43,999 nt of DNA from Nostoc sp. LEGE 12450 (GCF_015206895.1 NZ_JADEXU010000059.1:1-43999), one strand, 5' to 3'; shown: positions 7,852 to 17,278, numbered from the stretch's first letter. The notes: a model not told the origin generated them from the letters alone. Made by a program: numbers and translations.

Positions 7852-7880
7852 AGGTTTGGCTCACCGCCAAACCTTTTTTT
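7852..7880 (+). terminator. Strong intrinsic terminator
   Basis: 9-bp stem AGGTTTGGC / GCCAAACCT, loop TCACC, merging into a run of seven to nine Ts. Last of the series, about 100 bp before the convergent porin gene ends. Confidence 0.85.
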
Positions 7881-7983
7881 ATATCTCCAGAACTTACGCA
7901 AAAATCGCCAAAAAATTTAATTTATCAGATGGCTCTCTCGTCTTATATGCTGTAAGCTCTATAATGTTTGTCTGCAAGCAAAA

Positions 7984-9681
7984 TTAAAAACTAAAAGTAC
8001 TCCGCAGAATGCCGATGGTAACTGAGTCACTATCTGGTGTATTACCAGGCTGCAAGAGATGAATTATTCCTGGTGTAATACTAATGTTGTCTGTTAGCTG
8101 GAAACGATAAAATGCCTCAATTTGAGTGGTAGTCCCTGGTTGTCCACCTGCACGTCCTAAACCGGTATTAATAAAATCAGGGACATTATTCCCCACAGGT
8201 AGGTCGCTACTAGTGATTTTAGGAGGTTGACCGACATAAATTCCCCCCAAATTTCCTTTAGCAAATAAATCAGGGAAATTCATAAACACCATATAATTAG
8301 TCGTTTCTACATTTCCCGATTGCCCAGGAATGTAAGATTTAGTATAACCACCCCACGCACCTGCGCTAATGCGGGATGAAATTTGCCAAGTGACAGTCGC
8401 ACCCACAGCATTAGTTTGCAAAGGGGCTGATTTCCCGGTAGTGGTGTTAACTGTAGTTAAGCATTCATCGCCAACAAAGGTTAGCAAACAACCATCCGAA
8501 GAATAATTATTGACGTAATACAAGCTTAAATCTAGAGTGTCAGTTGGTGTTAGCAGCAATTGCACACCAGTAGTTGTGGTTCCATCGAATAAACCGCTAC
8601 TGTTACCGGGATTTCCTGGTTTATAACTAGTATAAATTGCCTGCAAACTAGCGCGTTTAGCAAATTGCCAATCAATAGCTATACCGCCGTGGCCGTATCC
8701 CATATTTAAAATTGGGTTTCTTTGGGCAAAAAAAGACAGCGGCCCTGTTGCAGCACTTTCTACCCGATTGGGGCCTCGGAAAGCAGCAGGCATACTTACA
8801 CCTTCTGTTCCCACCATTACTGCTAATTTATCTGTCACCAGCCAATGAAAATTGAGGTCACTTACAATCAAGCTATCTGTAGGAAATTCATAGCCAAGTA
8901 AAACATCATTCCGGGAAACACTATTGGTAAATCTAGGCGAAGTTTTTCCTTTACCATCTATAAGACCTGTAAACAAGTAACTACTAGGAGTGATTTGACT
9001 AGTCAAATATAGTTGCGCCAAGGATATGACATTAATGTTTGTCCCGCCATCATCTGTATCTTTTTGTCCATCTCTAGGATTGACATCACCACGATTGCTA
9101 GTCCGTCCTTGAATACCAACTATTAGTAGTCCACTGAGTTTGGTTGTTCTTGAGAATTGATTTGCTTCAAGTTCGCCAGTTCTGGCTTCTAAACTATCGA
9201 CACGACCCCGTAAAGTTGCTAATTCAGGGGCAAATTCTGATTGCAATTTTTGTAATGTTGCTAAATCTTCGCGGGTGACTAAATCGCTGGTGGCTGTAGT
9301 GATTAATTCGTTGACTCTATCTAAACAAGCATTCACACCGGCGGCGAATTCATACCGAGTTAAGGCGCGATTACCGCGATAGCTACTATCTGGATACCCT
9401 GCTATACAACCATAGCGTTCCACCAAAGACTGTAATGCTTGGAATGCCCAATCATTGGGTTGTACGTCTTTGAGTTGAGAAACCGATGTAACTTGTGCCA
9501 TCGGATTTATGGGGGAGAGGGAAGGAGAATTTAAATCTATACTCTCCTGCGCCTGAGTAGCTTCTGTATTGATGTACTCTTGTGCTGATGCTTTTTGGGC
9601 AACTCCATTTACTCCCGCAATTAGTAACCATGCGAGCATCCAGGTTTTGCGATGACTGTGGCTAATAAGTATACCTTTCAA
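7984..9681 (-). CDS. SLH-domain outer-membrane porin (cyanobacterial OprB/iron-uptake porin type)
   Basis: 565 residues. N-terminal signal peptide (MLAWLLIAGVNGVAQKASAQ), then an S-layer-homology domain at about residues 65-125 (VQPNDWAFQALQSLVERYGCIAGYPD ... RYEFAAGVNACLDRV), which anchors to the pyruvylated cell-wall polymer. A short coiled coil follows (LQKLQSEFAPELATLRGRVDSLEART), then a beta-barrel of about 380 residues ending in an aromatic residue (RSTFSF), as expected for BAM-inserted proteins. This order is that of cyanobacterial Som-type porins, annotated either as carbohydrate porins or iron-uptake porins. Substrate cannot be read from sequence. Single gene, convergent with the hairpin region. 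Confidence 0.9.
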   Translation of the reverse strand: MKGILISHSHRKTWMLAWLLIAGVNGVAQKASAQEYINTEATQAQESIDLNSPSLSPINPMAQVTSVSQLKDVQPNDWAFQALQSLVERYGCIAGYPDSSYRGNRALTRYEFAAGVNACLDRVNELITTATSDLVTREDLATLQKLQSEFAPELATLRGRVDSLEARTGELEANQFSRTTKLSGLLIVGIQGRTSNRGDVNPRDGQKDTDDGGTNINVISLAQLYLTSQITPSSYLFTGLIDGKGKTSPRFTNSVSRNDVLLGYEFPTDSLIVSDLNFHWLVTDKLAVMVGTEGVSMPAAFRGPNRVESAATGPLSFFAQRNPILNMGYGHGGIAIDWQFAKRASLQAIYTSYKPGNPGNSSGLFDGTTTTGVQLLLTPTDTLDLSLYYVNNYSSDGCLLTFVGDECLTTVNTTTGKSAPLQTNAVGATVTWQISSRISAGAWGGYTKSYIPGQSGNVETTNYMVFMNFPDLFAKGNLGGIYVGQPPKITSSDLPVGNNVPDFINTGLGRAGGQPGTTTQIEAFYRFQLTDNISITPGIIHLLQPGNTPDSDSVTIGILRSTFSF

Positions 9682-10071
9682 CTTTTTACACTCTGCTCAC
9701 ATACTTAAGTGAAGAGTGTATGCGCTATTGTCTAGCGTTCACATGGGAAAATTTACGGATTTTATCCAAAATTAGACTTAATCTTTCTGGGCAACTTCTG
9801 AAAGGACGAGTATAACAGGGTATTGGGTATTGGGAACACTTCGACAAGCGGTAGTTGAGCGTAGCCGAAACTCAGTGCATCGCTGGGGACTAGGAAAGAG
9901 TTTTCTCAACGAAGAGGCAGGGGGAAAGGGGCAGGGGGAAATGACCACAACCGAGAGCCGTGAAGCAGAGCGGAACATCGGTCTGAATCCCCCTTTCTGA
10001 ATTGTCCCCCCTGCTCCCTGCTCCCTTCTCCCTTGCCTCCTTTTAAATCTTCAATTTCTAATCCCCAATCT
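9682..10071. other. Intergenic region with heptamer and small dispersed repeats
   Basis: About 390 bp between divergent genes. It holds a heptamer run (GGGTATTGGGTATTGGG near 9821) followed directly by a sequence typical of small dispersed repeats (GAGCGTAGCCGAAACTCAGT ending in GCATCGC, about 9856-9884) and then G-rich and C-rich blocks. The presumed porin promoter lies in the first 100 bp. No gene: the frames on the minus strand here are low-complexity repeat translations. Confidence 0.55.
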
Positions 10072-12426
10072 ATGGCAAATCGTCCACGCAAGCTGACACC
10101 AAAAGCCTCTAAACAAAATAAACCTCATACAGGTGTGATGAAACGCATCGCTAAAAAACCCCAGAAAAAGCTCAAAGGGGGAAGGTGGTTGTCGTCAACG
10201 CTAGCGATCGCAATTTTGTTGAGTAGTGCTAGTCTAATTATGGCTTTCGCCTGGATTAGCGTTCTCTTCATCTTCAATCCAGACCAGGTAAGCTGGCTAA
10301 ATAAAATTTTACCTGCATGGGCACAAATCCCCCTTGGGAACCACGAACGCCCCAAAACTCTCAAACAAATTCAACTAGATTTGAGTCAAAACAACCAAAT
10401 ATTTGGCGAAACTCTGCCTTTACGTCAAGATGCCAAAGACTCTTTTTTACTGCCAGTTTTGCAACAGCGTCCTAATTGTCAATCTGATTGTAAAAAACTT
10501 GTGGAACTCAGAGTTTACGAGCTATCAAAAGAGTTAGAGTTTAAATCCCAGTCAGAAAATTACTACTATTTAGCCACTCAATTACCTGTAACTGGGCCAG
10601 AAGAATCCTCTGTGATTTCACCCTCACTTGATGAGACATCAGAACCCCAAGATACCAGTGTTCCCCTACCTTTAACTAAAGTGCAACGCTTTGACGGTGG
10701 GACACCATCACCAGGGGTTTGGTTTAATTTGCAGGGTCAACGCCAACCAGGAACTGGTGCTTATGGTCAAGTTGTATACTACAATCCACAACGCACTAAT
10801 TTACTACAAATGTTGTCTTGGACAAGTCCCAACGGACAATTACCCAGATGGCAGCAGGTAACTGGTGATGGTACAAAAGAGTTAGTTGTCGATCAAACTA
10901 TAGGCTTAGAACCGCACTTACAGGTTTACCAAGTCAAGCCTGTGAAGTTATTCCTCAAACCAATTGAATTAGAGGCGATTACCCTCAAATCAGCAGCCCT
11001 CAAAGATTCTGCATACCAAAACGCCCTGTCAATTGCCCGTAGTGGACTATGGACACCAGCCTTTGAATGGTTGAAATTCATCAAGAAACAGCGCAAAGGA
11101 GTTTTTCCAGAGGTGGCGCAAGCGCAAATGGATTTGATTCGCTTGCATTCCCAACTTACTAAAACCCAAGCCCAGAAAAAATGGGCAAGTCCTAGTCAAG
11201 AAGTGCTAGCAAACTTGATTGATGGTCGCTGGGGGAAAGCATTACAGGTGTTTGAAGCGTCGCCACATAATACCCAAGAAATTGTTACTCTACTCAAAGC
11301 TGATAAAAAACGGTTGTGGAATCGCACAGCCGCAGCATTGCGGGTGAACCCAAATAGACTAGATGTGCAAGCTTGGTTTGCTTTGATTTTGGCTGTTCAG
11401 CAGGGAGAAGAACACGCTAATTCCTGGTTAAAGACGCAACCAAAAATTACAAAAGATAATCTTGTCTATATTCAAGGTCTGTTAGCAAAACTCAATAGTG
11501 AGGGTGCAAAGTCGCAAATATCCTCTACTCACCCTAGTCAGATTGTTGGTACAGTGCAACCAATTACTCAAGTTACTAGCAGCGAGTGGCTGCAACCAAA
11601 TTCCTCAGCAGACTTGAAACTCACTGATAATCAAGTTTGGTATCAGGTAGAGGTAAGTGCATTTAATGACGGTAAAAGCTGGCTAAATTCCCCCTTTGAG
11701 AATTTGAACCCATCCAAAACTTCCGCCGCCAAATTTTTCTGGAAAACTTTGGGAATCATTTCTGACCCGGAAATCCAGATTATAGTCTGGTTGCCAAATG
11801 GTGAACAAAAAATTACTATAGCCGCTATCAAAGCAGTGCAACTACAGGGTAAAGTTTTGCGCCTATTGGCTGCGGGTCCAAAAATTCCAGAGAATCAAAA
11901 CGATGTTCTTCAACCCAAACCTCTAGCTTTGACAAATGCAGCACTGGAATGGGTACAACCATCTCCCATCACTCTAAAAGAACTGCATCAACAAAATCCC
12001 CAAGGGGTGAAGGTAATATTATCGAGTGTCTGGCAATCTTTACAGCAATCCGGTGAAGTTGCGGCTGGTGCTATTCCTACCTTTGAGCAGATGCAGGAAA
12101 AGTTGGGTGATTGGCCCGTTCAAGTGATTGATTTAACAAATAATGCTCAACCAGAAATAATACTGACTATCTCAGCAGCAGCAATAGCATCCTTGAATCA
12201 GTCTTCACCTGAAAATCAGGCGGAAAATACAGAACAACGCCGCGACCGTACTATAATTTTGTCCGATCGCAATCAAGTCATTTACACTGATTTTACCAGA
12301 AATAACTTACAAAGACTCTCTGCGATCGCCAAGCTTTCAGACGTGCAATCTTTAGCTTTATTAATTGAAAATGCTCATAACTACAGTCTGAGGCGCTGGT
12401 CAGAGAAAAATCAGCGCTTTGAATAG
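10072..12426 (+). CDS. Large membrane-anchored protein of unknown function
   Basis: 784 residues from the ATG of MANRPRKLTPKASKQNK; a TTG at 10033 would add 13 residues of repeat-derived sequence and is not preferred. A strongly basic N-terminal 50 residues (KRIAKKPQKKLKGGR) is followed by one hydrophobic segment (LAIAILLSSASLIMAFAWI), giving a single-pass protein with its large part outside the cytoplasm. The rest is soluble, mixed alpha/beta, with an Asn/Gln-rich middle and a tetratricopeptide-like helical stretch around residues 300-430. I do not recognise a domain; it reads like a conserved cyanobacterial hypothetical. Convergent with a small gene 60 bp downstream. Confidence 0.8.
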   Translation: MANRPRKLTPKASKQNKPHTGVMKRIAKKPQKKLKGGRWLSSTLAIAILLSSASLIMAFAWISVLFIFNPDQVSWLNKILPAWAQIPLGNHERPKTLKQIQLDLSQNNQIFGETLPLRQDAKDSFLLPVLQQRPNCQSDCKKLVELRVYELSKELEFKSQSENYYYLATQLPVTGPEESSVISPSLDETSEPQDTSVPLPLTKVQRFDGGTPSPGVWFNLQGQRQPGTGAYGQVVYYNPQRTNLLQMLSWTSPNGQLPRWQQVTGDGTKELVVDQTIGLEPHLQVYQVKPVKLFLKPIELEAITLKSAALKDSAYQNALSIARSGLWTPAFEWLKFIKKQRKGVFPEVAQAQMDLIRLHSQLTKTQAQKKWASPSQEVLANLIDGRWGKALQVFEASPHNTQEIVTLLKADKKRLWNRTAAALRVNPNRLDVQAWFALILAVQQGEEHANSWLKTQPKITKDNLVYIQGLLAKLNSEGAKSQISSTHPSQIVGTVQPITQVTSSEWLQPNSSADLKLTDNQVWYQVEVSAFNDGKSWLNSPFENLNPSKTSAAKFFWKTLGIISDPEIQIIVWLPNGEQKITIAAIKAVQLQGKVLRLLAAGPKIPENQNDVLQPKPLALTNAALEWVQPSPITLKELHQQNPQGVKVILSSVWQSLQQSGEVAAGAIPTFEQMQEKLGDWPVQVIDLTNNAQPEIILTISAAAIASLNQSSPENQAENTEQRRDRTIILSDRNQVIYTDFTRNNLQRLSAIAKLSDVQSLALLIENAHNYSLRRWSEKNQRFE

Positions 12427-12487
12427 CACGCCCCCTAATCAAATTTAAATTAAAGAGGCACTGGCAATCGCTATCTCCAAAATTGAC

Positions 12488-12679
12488 TTATTCTTTTTGG
12501 TTAGTTTCGGCTAGACGTTGGTTCTTCAGGTTTTCCAACTGCTGCAACAGAGAGTCTACTTCTGCTTGTAAATGCATAAATTTAGCTTGCTGATCGTCTT
12601 GATAATAAGACTTGGTTAGCTTACTCACCCAGTTAGCCTGGGACTGGCGATCGGAAACACTAGATAAACAAGTAGGCAT
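12488..12679 (-). CDS. Small coiled-coil protein, 63 aa
   Basis: 63 residues, acidic and basic mixed, with a strong heptad pattern in the second half (KFMHLQAEVDSLLQQLENLK) predicting a coiled coil. The N-terminus (MPTCLSSVSDRQSQANWVSK) carries one Cys. The composition is clearly protein-like and the frame uses normal codons, so I take it as real. Function unknown. Confidence 0.6.
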   Translation of the reverse strand: MPTCLSSVSDRQSQANWVSKLTKSYYQDDQQAKFMHLQAEVDSLLQQLENLKNQRLAETNQKE

Positions 12680-13329
12680 CGCTAATTAAATCCACAATTT
12701 AACTCACACCATTAGAAATATTATAATAATGCTCTTTTAAGCTTTATTAAAATATTGTATATTTTTCATTAATTACTCTAATGGATTTTAGGTTCAATCA
12801 TAAGAGACGGCGAGTATCATGGCTGTGTTCCAAACAGAACAGTCCCCTAAGTGTGCAAAGCTTCCGCCCACTTGACGATACTTAGCAATACTTAAATTTA
12901 TAGCCTGTCAATTATGGTTGTATGAATTATTATCGCCCTTTTTAGGGAATTTACGCAGGAATTATATGTAGACTTTATCAAGAATTCTGCAAGATTATGA
13001 AAAATTGAGGACTGACACAGCAAAGATTTCCCCAATCCCCTTAAAAATATGCCTTTTTAATATCCACCTTTTTTGGCAGTAGTCTTGGGCAAGGACTCGC
13101 CCAAGGCTACTGCCAAGGAGAGACAGCACATTGCCTATTTAACTGGTATTCTAAATAAAAATGGCAAGTGAAACACCTGCACCACAAAAAATAATATTCT
13201 ATAAGTAATATTCTTTTGGAATTAAAGAGCTGGGACAGGGCAAAGAAAAATTCACTTTCTTCCTCTTCCGCTTCCATCTGCCACTTTCTCTAAATATCGA
13301 ATCCTTAACATTAAGAAATTTTAAATCCT
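12680..13329. other. Gene-free stretch upstream of thrC
   Basis: 650 bp of AT-rich intergenic DNA with no protein frame that looks real. It contains one very strong inverted repeat (13073-13116, listed separately) and presumably the thrC promoter in the last 150 bp, where no clear consensus was found. Confidence 0.5.
13073..13116. repeat. 18-bp stem hairpin repeat
   Basis: The left arm at 13073-13090 (TTGGCAGTAGTCTTGGGC) pairs with 13099-13116 (GCCCAAGGCTACTGCCAA) at 17 of 18 positions, the exception being G-T, with an 8-base loop. GC content is far above the flanks and there is no T-run, so it is a palindromic repeat element rather than a terminator. Confidence 0.7.
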
Positions 13330-14421
13330 GTGACTTTGAGCCTGTCTGTTGCTAAATCTCATCGCCAACCTTGGCCCGGACTGATAGAAGCCTATCGCCA
13401 ATACTTGCCTGTCAGTGAAACAACCCCCGTCGTCACTCTTTTGGAGGGCAACACACCTCTAATACCAGTGCCAGCGATCGCAGAACGTATTGGCAGACAA
13501 GTACGGGTTTTTGTAAAATATGATGGTCTGAATCCTACCGGCAGCTTCAAAGACCGAGGGATGACTATGGCAATTTCCAAGGCCAAAGAAGCAGGAGCAA
13601 AAGCAGTAATTTGTGCCAGTACGGGTAACACCTCAGCCGCCGCCGCCGCTTATGCAAGACGTGGGGGGATGAATGCCTTTGTATTAATTCCCGACGGTTA
13701 TGTGGCACTGGGCAAGTTAGCCCAAGCATTACTCTATGGTGCAGAAGTATTGGCAATTAAAGGGAATTTTGACCAAGCGCTAGAAATTGTCCGCGAAATG
13801 GCCGAAAGCTATCCGGTAACTTTGGTAAATTCCGTCAATCCCTACCGCCTAGAAGGGCAAAAAACTGGAGCCTTTGAAATCGTTGATGCGCTGGGTGATG
13901 CCCCAGACTGGCTGTGTATCCCCGTAGGCAATGCGGGAAATATCACAGCATATTGGATGGGCTTTTGTCAATATCATCAAGATGGGAAGTGCGATCGCTT
14001 ACCCCGAATGATGGGATTCCAAGCCGCAGGTGCAGCCCCATTAGTACACGGTCAGCCCGTGGCGCATCCCGAAACTCTAGCGACAGCAATTCGCATTGGC
14101 AACCCTGCTAGCTGGGAATTAGCGATCGCAGCCCAAACTGCAAGTCAAGGAAATTTCCATGCCGTTACCGATGCAGAAATTCTCGATGCTTATCGACTTT
14201 TAGCATCATCAGAAGGTATCTTCTGCGAACCTGCTAGCGCCGCTTCTGTAGCCGGATTATTGCAGGTAAAAGACCAAATTCCTACAGGGGCGACAGTGGT
14301 TTGTGTCCTCACAGGCAATGGTCTAAAAGACCCAGATACAGCCATTAAACATAATCAGAGCCAATTTAAACAGGGGATTGCAGCAGAATTGGGCGCAGTC
14401 GCCGAGGCAATGGGATTTTAA
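13330..14421 (+). CDS. thrC: Threonine synthase
   Basis: 363 residues, GTG start. Converts O-phosphohomoserine to threonine with PLP. The PLP lysine is K74 in [11 protein letters not shown]. The conserved [16 protein letters not shown] block follows, then the phosphate-binding glycine loop ([12 protein letters not shown]) and a C-terminal [13 protein letters not shown]. Length matches the short bacterial class. Cyanobacteria often carry more than one thrC-like gene, so this may not be the only copy. It stands alone in the plus direction, with 335 bp before the cpcT gene. Two HIP1 octamers lie inside it. Confidence 0.93.
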   Translation: MTLSLSVAKSHRQPWPGLIEAYRQYLPVSETTPVVTLLEGNTPLIPVPAIAERIGRQVRVFVKYDGLNPTGSFKDRGMTMAISKAKEAGAKAVICASTGNTSAAAAAYARRGGMNAFVLIPDGYVALGKLAQALLYGAEVLAIKGNFDQALEIVREMAESYPVTLVNSVNPYRLEGQKTGAFEIVDALGDAPDWLCIPVGNAGNITAYWMGFCQYHQDGKCDRLPRMMGFQAAGAAPLVHGQPVAHPETLATAIRIGNPASWELAIAAQTASQGNFHAVTDAEILDAYRLLASSEGIFCEPASAASVAGLLQVKDQIPTGATVVCVLTGNGLKDPDTAIKHNQSQFKQGIAAELGAVAEAMGF

Positions 14422-14756
14422 GTAACCTGGAAATACAAGCGATCGTAATATCTATCTAATTGAAAAATTGCGTAGGCAAATCCCACCGGAGGTATTGCAG
14501 CCAAGATTTTTAAGTGTGACTAGTGTCAAAATAACCCCAAATTGCAAAATGTTTGCGATAGACAAATTCAGACTAAGCAAGATGCAGCAAGGAATCCCCA
14601 ATCAAAAATCTAAAATCCAAAATGGTATAATCCTAAAGAATTTTTAATCAACTGGTTGATCATTTTAATAATCACCAACAAAGAAAAAAAATACAAGCCC
14701 CTAAATAAATTTAGGGGGATTATTAATTTTGAATTTTGAATTTGGAGCGAAGCGAC
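14422..14756. other. thrC-cpcT intergenic region
   Basis: Contains a TATAAT hexamer (14625-14630), a possible -10 box for cpcT. At 14698-14717 there is a perfect 9-bp stem CCCCTAAAT / ATTTAGGGG with an AA loop. Then comes a heptamer-like run (AATTTTG repeated twice, then AATTTGG) whose last degenerate unit supplies the GGAG of the cpcT ribosome-binding site. No gene. Confidence 0.5.
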
Positions 14757-15350
14757 GTGACTCATTCTACTGATATTGCTACCTTAGCCCGATGGATGTC
14801 AGCTGACTTTAGTAATCAAGAACAAGCTTTTGAAAATCCGCCTTTTTATGCCCACATTCGTGTGTGTATCCGTCCCCTTCCCTTGGAATTGTTCTCAGGG
14901 GTAAGTTTGTTTCTCGAACAAGCTTATGATTTTATGCTCAATCAACCCTACCGGATGCGGGTAATGAAGTTGATTCCCGCAGAAAACCACATTGCTATTG
15001 AACACTACACCGTTAAAGAAGAACAAAAATTTTACGGTGCATCTCGTGAACCCGAACGCCTCAAAGAGTTGTCTGTTGACCAACTGGAAAAAATGTCAGG
15101 CTGCAACATGATTGTAGAGTGGACAGGTAAGAGCTTCAAAGGCAGGGTTGAACCTGGTAAAGGCTGCATTGTGGTTCGTGACGGCAAAAATACTTATTTA
15201 GATAACGAATTTGAGATTGACGCTAAAGAATTTTTCAGCCTCGATAGGGGAAGAGATTTAGATACGGATGAGCGACTGTGGGGTTCCATCGCCGGCCCCT
15301 TTCACTTTGTCCGATGGGCTAATTTTGCCGATGAAGTCAAAGCTAATTAA
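14757..15350 (+). CDS. cpcT: Phycocyanobilin lyase CpcT
   Basis: 197 residues from GTG at 14757, with GGAG nine bases upstream; an earlier TTG at 14736 encodes repeat-derived residues only. CpcT/CpeT family: THSTDIATLARWMSADFSNQ, then AHIRVCIRPLPLELFSG, EQAYDFMLNQPYRMRV, GCNMIVEWTGKSFKGRVEPG, SLDRGRDLDTDERLWGS. It is closer in wording to CpcT (the Cys153 lyase of phycocyanin and phycoerythrocyanin beta subunits) than to the CpeT at 5625. Together with the CpeS, CpeT and CpcU-like genes it gives four bilin lyases in 15 kb. Stands alone. Confidence 0.9.
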   Translation: MTHSTDIATLARWMSADFSNQEQAFENPPFYAHIRVCIRPLPLELFSGVSLFLEQAYDFMLNQPYRMRVMKLIPAENHIAIEHYTVKEEQKFYGASREPERLKELSVDQLEKMSGCNMIVEWTGKSFKGRVEPGKGCIVVRDGKNTYLDNEFEIDAKEFFSLDRGRDLDTDERLWGSIAGPFHFVRWANFADEVKAN

Positions 15351-15733
15351 CGCGCTAGATGTTCAAAGTAAGCCGTTTGTGGGTAGATGTTGATGAACGT
15401 CTATTTCACGACATCCCCACTTACAACTGTTAATTTCTTGATTGATATTCTTAAAAGTAGTTTCGAATAGGTGGTCTGGAAAACGCTCATAACAGGGAAG
15501 CACGGGTTAAGTGCTAAATTATCACTGCGTCATTGTGACAGAAGTTTGGACTAGCGATCGCTAATCCAGATATAACAAGAACCTGGACGGCGATGTAAGA
15601 CTAAAAGAATACCAAAAATATCCAGTTAACCCACTATCTCTACCTCACAATCTTGTGTTACTATTGTCAAACTAGTGCTATTGCCTCCTGAAAATATCAA
15701 GCGGTAGGCAAAAAAGCTTTATAGTGTTGATGT
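15351..15733. other. Gene-free stretch before tRNA-Cys
   Basis: About 380 bp with no reading frame of interest. A TATAGT hexamer at 15720-15725 lies close before the tRNA and may be its -10 region. Nothing else seen. Confidence 0.45.
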
Positions 15734-15804
<71 letters not shown>

Positions 15805-15890
15805 TCAAATAAATATAAACATTACAGGGCTTTGAAGCCCTTTTTTAATGGTAGTTATAGGGCTTGTTTCCAGAGCCTTCCAATATTTTT

Positions 15891-16025
15891 GGGGTAATTT
15901 TGGGTAGTTTGGGTAAAGAACTGGGGTAAAACTGGGGTAAAAATGTAAGGTAGAGGTTTTTACCCCAATAAAAATTTCTGGGGTAAAGTGGAGGGGTAAA
16001 GTGGAGGGGTAAAGGTCTTTACCCC
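15891..16025. repeat. GGGGTAAA iteron-like array before the integrase
   Basis: Five exact GGGGTAAA copies start at 15923, 15934, 15980, 15993 and 16006. Two inverted copies (TTTACCCC) start at 15959 and 16018, and near-copies lie at 15891 and 15910. The last direct copy and the last inverted copy form a hairpin (GGGGTAAA-GGTC-TTTACCCC at 16006-16025) that ends 14 bases before the integrase ATG. Likely binding sites for the recombinase, an excisionase or a regulator of the integrase gene. Confidence 0.8.
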
Positions 16026-16039
16026 AGTTAATTACCCTT

Positions 16040-17278
16040 ATGGAATCTCAAAAATCTCAAAGTATTGCCCGTCGGGGTTCAGTGCAGATTAAGAACTCTA
16101 ACGGCAGCCTCCAATTAGTTTTTTCTCATCCTATTATTACGCCGACGGGAGAGCTAAAAACCAAACGTTTCTATCTTTCAACAAGGCACGACGATACACC
16201 TTTTGGAAGACATCAAGCATCGGCTTTGGCGACAAAAATCCAGAGGGATATTGACTATGGAGAGTTTGATGCCAGTTTAGTTAAGTACAAACCAGCAGCA
16301 TCATTAAGCACCGTTACCCCAATTACCCCAATTACCCCTTCACCTAACCCCCAACCAGACTTGGGAGAATTATGGGAAAAATACGCTGAGTTTAAAAAAC
16401 CACAGGTTAGTCCTTCTACTTATGCGGTTGACTACCGCAAGTATCGCAATCACATTGCTAAGTTACCAACTAAAACTTTAGATGATGCGATCGCAATTCG
16501 AGACTATTTACTTGCAAATCTCAGTGCTAATGCCGCCAAACGTACTTTGACAAATATAAATGCTTGCTGTGATTGGGCACTCAAGAATCAGCTAATTGAA
16601 TCAAATCCCTTTCCAAGTATGGCAAAAGATATTCAAATACCGAAGTCAGAATCGGCAGAATATGAAATTAATCCCTTTACTAAGGAAGAACGGGATAGCA
16701 TAATTCAAGCGTTCGAGGAGAGTAAGCTCTACAGCTACTATGCTCCTTTAGTAAAATTATTATTTTTTACTGGATGTAGACCATCAGAAGCGATCGCTCT
16801 ACAATGGAAGCATATCAGTGATAAATACATTACCTTTGAGCAAGCAATTACCATCAGTACTAAAGGGTTAGCTCTGAAAGATGGATTAAAAACCCAAAGC
16901 CAAAGACGTTTTCCGATTAATAATCAGCAACGTGAAATTTTAAACTCTATCAAACCTGAGAACTGTAACCCAGATCATTTTATCTTTAGAAGCAAGAAAG
17001 GTGGCATAGTAGACTTTGGAGATTTTCTCAATCATGCCTGGAAAGGTTACAAAAATCATCGTGGTACACATATAGATGGAATCGTAACTCAACTTGTAAA
17101 ACAGGGTGTAGTCAGCGAATATCGCAAACCTTACCAATGCAGACACACTTTTATTACTCTTTGCCTGGAAGCTGATATTGATGCGAAGGATGTAGGAAGG
17201 TGGGTTGGTAACTCTCCAGAAATTATTTAAAAGCATTACGCAGGTAATAAACGTAACCTACAGGTTCCAGAGTTATAA
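16040..17278 (+). pseudogene. Tyrosine recombinase (tRNA-associated integrase), truncated before the catalytic Tyr
   Basis: The reading frame encodes 396 residues. It has an N-terminal Arm-DNA-binding region (about 1-90), a Thr/Pro-rich linker (VTPITPITPSPNPQP), a SAM-like core-binding domain (about 115-215) and the catalytic domain with Arg I (FFTGCRPSEAIALQW) and the YQCRHTF box. It stops at TAA 17228-17230 right after GRWVGNSPEII. Past this stop the same frame continues for 16 codons (KHYAGNKRNLQVPEL) to a TAA at 17276-17278, which is the normal end of such proteins. The stop therefore removes the C-terminal tyrosines including the nucleophile. The protein should not recombine unless the stop is read through. 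The codon replaced was probably a Tyr or similar; this is inference. Confidence 0.85.

Larger units (their letters stand above)
6587..7983. other. 1.4-kb gene-free region packed with hairpins
   Basis: No convincing protein gene between cpeR and the porin stop codon. The frame at 7716-7955 runs straight through a terminator hairpin and is rejected. The DNA is very AT-rich and contains a long stem-loop after cpeR, two dispersed palindromic repeats and at least four strong hairpins, three to four of them with T-runs on the plus strand (listed separately). A consensus TTGACA lies at 7377-7382 with AT-rich hexamers downstream (TATATT at 7405), a possible promoter between two of the terminators. 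A further perfect 9-bp stem (AAATATCCT at 7740-7748, AGGATATTT at 7759-7767) lies between the last two. Small RNAs ending at these terminators are possible. Confidence 0.6.

Noticed and set aside
7716..7955. 79-codon plus-strand frame before the porin
   Set aside because: It runs through a strong terminator hairpin at 7852-7880, has no ribosome-binding site and its peptide does not look conserved.
9778..10091. Minus-strand frames of 61-66 codons upstream of the 784-residue protein
   Set aside because: They are translations of heptamer and G-rich repeats, and overlap each other in different frames.
15891..16025. GGGGTAAA repeats considered as a CRISPR or plasmid origin
   Set aside because: Repeats are too short and mixed in orientation for CRISPR, and no replication gene is adjacent; the integrase context is a better explanation.
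17228..17230. TAA in the integrase as the natural end of the gene
   Set aside because: The same frame continues for 16 codons with the family-type C-terminus including a Tyr, and a natural stop follows.
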